Source: Phycisphaerae bacterium (GTDB taxonomy: Bacteria > Planctomycetota > Phycisphaerae > Tepidisphaerales > Tepidisphaeraceae). Taken from it: a DNA stretch of 8,496 nt. Position 1 is the first letter of the stretch; each line of letters opens with the position of its first letter. The position numbers and the translations under genes were made by a program. The notes beneath the pieces are model-generated. The model was not told the DNA's origin. It saw nothing but the letters and a program-made list of their open reading frames with translations, and searched no databases. The stretch lies in NCBI GenBank assembly GCA_014380825.1, contig JACMJD010000327.1, positions 1 to 8,496 on the forward strand, given 5' to 3'. Of this stretch, positions 5,693 to 8,496 are shown one piece after another.

Positions 5693-5704
5693 GCCCGATC
5701 GGGC
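5693..5704. promoter_or_regulatory. 12-bp perfect palindrome in the leader of the PEP-CTERM gene
   Basis: GCCCGATCGGGC is fully self-complementary and lies 33 bases upstream of the GTG start at 5659 on the minus strand. It may be an operator or a short leader hairpin. In GC-rich DNA such palindromes also arise by chance, so the call is weak. Confidence 0.25.
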
Positions 5705-5764
5705 CGAGAGTTCGACGTGCGGCCACACCGCAGACGCTATCCGCCCGGGCGTCGGAAACAAAGC

Positions 5765-5807
5765 AAAAAACCGAGATTCGCGCGGCGGTGTCGAACCCGC
5801 GCGCTCG
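5765..5807 (-). terminator. Intrinsic terminator of the SRPBCC gene
   Basis: Read on the minus strand, CGAG plus CGCGCGG (5807-5797) pairs with CCGCGCG (5785-5779) and, past a three-base bulge (5778-5776), with CTCG (5775-5772). One G and then six Ts (5770-5765) follow. The hairpin begins four bases after the TGA of the gene at 5812-6255. An 11-base-pair GC-rich stem followed by a T-tract is a classic Rho-independent terminator, and it separates this gene from the PEP-CTERM gene downstream. Confidence 0.75.
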
Positions 5808-5811
5808 CAGA

Positions 5812-6255
5812 TCAATCCGGAATCTCCGCCTCCACAAGCTTCGCCAGCAGCATCAGCGATTCCTGCCAACCCAAGTAGCACGCCTCGGCCGGAATGACGT
5901 CGGGGACGCCTTCCTGCACAATGTTCAGCTCCGTTCCGACTGAGACCTTCTTGAACGTGACCGTCGTGAGCATCTCGCCGGGCAGGTTCGGGTCATCGAA
6001 CTTGTCGGTGAAGACGAGGCGCTCGCCGGGCTTGAGCTCGACGAACGTTCCGCCGAACGAGTGGCTGTTGCCGGTCGAGAAATTCGTGAACGACATCTTG
6101 TATGAACCGCCGACGCGCACGTCGGACGCGTGTACTTTATCGGTGAACCCATTCGGTGGCAGCCATTTCGCCTTGGCGTCGGGATCGATGAAGGCTTTGT
6201 AGAGTTTCGCTGGTGTCGTCTTCAGCACGCGGTGCAGGCGGATCGTGTTGGGCAT
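5812..6255 (-). CDS. SRPBCC-family protein, AHSA1-like (START/Bet v1 fold)
   Basis: A 147-residue small cytoplasmic protein of the AHSA1-like SRPBCC group (PF08327 type), a hydrophobic-ligand-binding fold. Visible family marks are RLHRVLKTTPAKLYKAFIDPDAKAKWLPPNGF near the N-terminus (residues 6-37), VRVGGSYKMSF (46-56), GTFVELKPGERLVFTDKFDD (67-86), and the closing helix GWQESLMLLAKLVEAEI, which caps the ligand cavity. No enzymatic activity can be assigned; members bind small hydrophobic molecules or act in stress and toxin responses. The ATG at 6255 is chosen because AAGGAG (6264-6269) lies eight bases upstream. A longer frame to 6360 would translate the intergenic repeat at 6285-6416. It ends directly before an intrinsic terminator (5765-5807), so it is probably monocistronic. 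Confidence 0.92.
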   Translation of the reverse strand: MPNTIRLHRVLKTTPAKLYKAFIDPDAKAKWLPPNGFTDKVHASDVRVGGSYKMSFTNFSTGNSHSFGGTFVELKPGERLVFTDKFDDPNLPGEMLTTVTFKKVSVGTELNIVQEGVPDVIPAEACYLGWQESLMLLAKLVEAEIPD

Positions 6256-6284
6256 CGGGGTTACTCCTTGTTGGTTGACTGAAG

Positions 6285-6416
6285 ATATTGAACGCCAAGA
6301 CACCAAGAACGCCAAGGGAGGCAGAGGAAGAATTGTCCACGAATTGACACGAATGTTCACGAATCAGATTCGAATCATTGGTGTTCATTTCGTGAGCATT
6401 CGTGGATCATCATTCT
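6285..6416. repeat. Intergenic dispersed repeat, copy 1
   Basis: It begins ATATTGAACGCCAAGAC, continues with further CCAAG units at 8-10 bp spacing, and ends with ATTCGTGGATCATC. A second copy with the same beginning and end, in the same orientation, is at 6863-7012. In its right half, a CCACGAATTGACACGAATG-type segment (6336-6363) is the approximate reverse complement of 6378-6406, around a central palindrome GATTCGAATC (6367-6376), so it can fold as an imperfect long hairpin. The last bases overlap the stop of the gene at 6410. Confidence 0.75.
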
Positions 6417-6853
6417 CTTTCCGTTTTCACATTCTTCAGTCGGCGCTTGAATTGAGAATACAGCGTCGGATTCAGGTACTGCTTCACGTGGCCGAACGCG
6501 CGGAAGCTGGCCCAGACTTTCCGCATCGCTGCGACATCCAGCGGCGCGAACGTGCGGAAGGAGTTGGCGTCGAAATGCAGAACGCCGCTGCAACCGCGGC
6601 GCGGGCGGGCGAATTTCTCGTCGCGCACGAAGATAGCGCTGGCGATGATTCTCGCGCGGAACTGGAAGAGCACGACCGTGCCGGCCATCGCGTTCAAGCC
6701 CGAGCGTTGGTAGCGCCAGCGGCCTTTGCACTTGAGCAGCAGATCGCGAAGGAAGACGCGCCGCTGCACGTCTTCGATTGTCCGCCCACGAAAGCCGGCG
6801 AGCTGGTCGCTCATGGGTAGGATTCGGATCGATGGAATGTCACTCGGCTTCAT
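6410..6853 (-). CDS. Unknown protein, possible PUA/ASCH-like domain
   Basis: About 147 residues from ATG 6853, or 134 from ATG 6814; no Shine-Dalgarno precedes either, and I keep the longer form because SIRILPMSDQ looks like real protein. I do not recognise a named family. From ATG 6814, the visible elements are FRGRTIEDVQRRVFLRDLLL (8-27), RWRYQRSGLNAMAGTVVLFQ (32-51), IIASAIFVRDEKF (56-68), SGVLHFDANSFRTFAPLD (76-93), and a basic tail (QFKRRLKNVKTERE). The order WxYxxxGLNAxxGTVVLFQ then IIASA is reminiscent of PUA-like or EVE/ASCH folds, which bind modified nucleotides or RNA; this is inference. The gene is tightly framed by two direct copies of an intergenic repeat (6285-6416 and 6863-7012): its stop overlaps one and its start lies ten bases from the other. 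Confidence 0.62.
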   Translation of the reverse strand: MKPSDIPSIRILPMSDQLAGFRGRTIEDVQRRVFLRDLLLKCKGRWRYQRSGLNAMAGTVVLFQFRARIIASAIFVRDEKFARPRRGCSGVLHFDANSFRTFAPLDVAAMRKVWASFRAFGHVKQYLNPTLYSQFKRRLKNVKTERE

Positions 6854-6862
6854 CACAGAAAA

Positions 6863-7012
6863 ATATTGAACGCCAAGACGACAAGAACGCCAAGGAAGGC
6901 GGAGAAGAATTATTCGCCACAGAGGCACAGAGGGCGCAGAGAACACATTCGGACTTGTAGTAGTGCAACAGGTTCTTATTCGTGTTCATTCGTTTCAATT
7001 CGTGGATCATCC
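6863..7012. repeat. Intergenic dispersed repeat, copy 2
   Basis: It shares ATATTGAACGCCAAGAC, CAAGAACGCCAAGG and the end ATTCGTGGATCATC with the copy at 6285-6416, in the same orientation. Its middle differs: instead of the CACGAAT hairpin arm it has CACAGAGG, CACAGAGGG and CGCAGAGAA (about 6917-6943). It ends about 22 bases before the ATG of the GH35 gene, so it probably contains that gene's promoter or leader. Confidence 0.75.
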
Positions 7013-7034
7013 TTCGTCAGATTACAGTACGACC

Positions 7035-8496
7035 ATGAATGCCACATTCATCGCCTTGGTCTTGCTGATCGCCACCACTTCGCTTGCCGCCGATCGGAAC
7101 TTCCCTCATCCCGATCGCATTCGCTACGACGGCCAATGCGTGACGATCGATGGCAAAGACACGCTGATCTTCAGCGGCGCGTTTCACTATTTCCGTTGTC
7201 CGAAAGAACTGTGGCGCGACCGATTCACCAAGATCAAGGCGGCCGGGTTCAACTGCGTGGAGACGTACGTCGCGTGGAACGTGCACGAGCGCGAGATGCC
7301 GGCCGATGTGAACGACTTCTCGAAAATCGATCTGACCGACCTGCGCGACTGGCTGACAATGGCGCACGATGAGTTTGGCCTCTTCACGATCGTGCGTCCC
7401 GGCCCGTACATCTGCGCGGAATGGGCGGCGGGTGGGTATCCAATGTGGCTGACGCTGAAGAAACCCGCCGATACTACACGCGATCCGTGGCTGCGTTCGG
7501 ATGATCCAACTTATCTCGCCTGGAGCAAACACTGGATGGACGCGGTATGTCCGGAAATCGCCAGGCACCAGATCACGCGACGCGAGAAAGGAAAGGCCGG
7601 TACGATCCTCGTGCAGGTCGAGAACGAATACGACTTCCTCGGCGGACTGACCGATGAGCAGCGCATCACGCATCTCAAATCGCTCGTTCGCGCCGCGCGT
7701 GCCGGCGGGATCGACGTGCCGCTGATCACCTGCTGGTCGAAGCAGGTGCGCGGTTCGCACGATCCGGATCTGCGCGAAATCTTCGACGGCGCGAACACGT
7801 ATCCGCGATGGAACATCATTCAGACGGCCCAGCAGCTCGAAAAGCTGAAGCGCGAGCAGCCCGATGCGCCGCTGATGATCCCGGAACTGCAAGGCGGCTG
7901 GTTCTCGCAGGTCGGCGGAAAACTGAGCGAGCAGCAGGACGGCATCACGCCAGCGCAGGCGAAGGCGATCACGATGATCGCCCTGAGCCGCGGCGGGACG
8001 ATCCTGAATTACTACATGCTGTTCGGCGGAACGAATATCGGTGACTGGGCCGCGCGCGGCAACACAACAACCTACGACTACGCCGCCGCCATCCGCGAGC
8101 ACGGCGGCGTGGGTGAGAAATACGCGGTCGTCAAATCGATTGGCCAGATGCTGCAAGAGATCGGTCCTACGCTTGCGCGATCGAACACTGCGGCGTGCGA
8201 TGTTCATGGTGGGGCCTCCGATCTTGAGATCACCGCCCGGCAGACGAGCGACGGCGCATCGTTCGTGTTCTTCTGGAACCGTTCGCGAGACAAACACGGC
8301 AAGGGGAATGTCACGCTGCGGCTGAACGGCGCCGAACAACAAATCCAAGTTGCGTATGACTTGTCGCCGTTCGATTTCAAGCTGCTGATGTTGCCCGCGC
8401 ACGCGAAGGACACATCGAACGCGCGCTGGCTGCCCGAGCCGGCCAGCATGCCGACCACGCGGCCGACGGTGCCGCAACCGGTGAAGATCCTGACCG
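7035..8496 (+). CDS. Secreted GH35 beta-galactosidase (3' end outside window)
   Basis: The frame is open from ATG 7035 to the window end (487 codons) and is a glycoside hydrolase family 35 enzyme, expected to release terminal beta-galactose from oligo- or polysaccharides outside the cytoplasm. Residues 1-19 (MNATFIALVLLIATTSLAA) form a signal peptide. The TIM barrel follows, with FSGAFHYFR (46-54), GFNCVETYVAWNVHE (71-85) and RPGPYICAEW (121-130). ILVQVENEY (191-199) holds the expected acid/base E198, and PELQGGW (283-289) the expected nucleophile E284. NYYMLFGGTNIGDWA (325-339) and TTYDYAAAIREHG (345-357) are the usual barrel-closing motifs. A Pro/Thr-rich linker (WLPEPASMPTTRPTVPQP, 465-482) leads to a domain not in view. 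In the active-site signature the usual GGP is AGT here. No Shine-Dalgarno is evident before 7035; the ATG is chosen because the signal peptide begins there. The open antisense frame is a shadow. Confidence 0.96.
   Translation, partial: MNATFIALVLLIATTSLAADRNFPHPDRIRYDGQCVTIDGKDTLIFSGAFHYFRCPKELWRDRFTKIKAAGFNCVETYVAWNVHEREMPADVNDFSKIDLTDLRDWLTMAHDEFGLFTIVRPGPYICAEWAAGGYPMWLTLKKPADTTRDPWLRSDDPTYLAWSKHWMDAVCPEIARHQITRREKGKAGTILVQVENEYDFLGGLTDEQRITHLKSLVRAARAGGIDVPLITCWSKQVRGSHDPDLREIFDGANTYPRWNIIQTAQQLEKLKREQPDAPLMIPELQGGWFSQVGGKLSEQQDGITPAQAKAITMIALSRGGTILNYYMLFGGTNIGDWAARGNTTTYDYAAAIREHGGVGEKYAVVKSIGQMLQEIGPTLARSNTAACDVHGGASDLEITARQTSDGASFVFFWNRSRDKHGKGNVTLRLNGAEQQIQVAYDLSPFDFKLLMLPAHAKDTSNARWLPEPASMPTTRPTVPQPVKILT

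Noticed and set aside
5779..5803. GGTTCGA-like T-loop text on the minus strand suggesting a tRNA
   Set aside because: The flanking bases do not form a T-arm, no acceptor, D or anticodon arms are present, and the segment is explained by the terminator hairpin.
5660..5881. Upstream extension of the PEP-CTERM gene to an ATG at 5881
   Set aside because: It would translate the intrinsic terminator and overlap the SRPBCC gene. The GGAGGG site and signal peptide place the start at 5659.
6256..6360. N-terminal extension of the SRPBCC gene
   Set aside because: It would translate the dispersed repeat. A strong AAGGAG before 6255 fixes the start.
7017..8477. Minus-strand open frame of 486 codons
   Set aside because: It is antisense to the GH35 gene, whose catalytic motifs and signal peptide are unmistakable. 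The product is Arg/His/Val-rich shadow text.

Overview
The window suggests a GC-rich planctomycete-like bacterium (inference). Two convincing PEP-CTERM sorting tails (VPEP, a hydrophobic stretch, then RRRR), a cell-surface FG-GAP beta-propeller, a secreted GH35 glycosidase, and intergenic DNA full of short-period repeats all fit. I also recognise from memory a planctomycete-type protein family starting MSHGFLPRTDAALLAW. The taxonomy cannot be proven from this sequence alone.

Layout. 1-672 (+): 3' part of an acyl/acetyl-CoA synthetase-type adenylate-forming enzyme. 675-704: three 10-bp tandem units. 716-733: a TGTCTC/GAGACA inverted repeat directly before a type II toxin-antitoxin pair (RelE/HigB-type toxin 734-1063, XRE antitoxin 1060-1374, ATGA overlap). 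1398-2021 (-): a two-helix membrane protein of unknown function. 2119-2370: a striking degenerate tandem repeat of twelve 21-bp units anchored on AACATC, with a coding-like three-base bias. 2568-2617: a palindrome, an 8-bp tandem repeat and a Shine-Dalgarno site leading into a gene (2625-3326, +) split by one in-frame TAG. 3383-4603 (-): secreted seven-repeat FG-GAP protein with a PEP-CTERM tail. 4721-4918 (+): decayed C-terminal fragment of the same family as 2625-3326. 4919-5659 (-): a second PEP-CTERM protein. 5765-5807 (-): an intrinsic terminator for the SRPBCC/AHSA1 gene at 5812-6255 (-). 6410-6853 (-): an unknown, possibly PUA-like protein boxed in by two copies of an intergenic repeat (6285-6416 and 6863-7012). 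7035-8496 (+): 5' part of a secreted GH35 beta-galactosidase running off the end.

How the genes relate. There is no single large operon. The only tightly coupled unit is the toxin-antitoxin pair. The two PEP-CTERM genes and the GH35 enzyme are exported, surface-type functions. The most unusual material lies between genes: the 21-bp lattice, the amber-split gene with a decayed partner on the other side of the FG-GAP gene, and the repeat-gene-repeat arrangement. I see no CRISPR array, tRNA, rRNA, insertion sequence or phage module.
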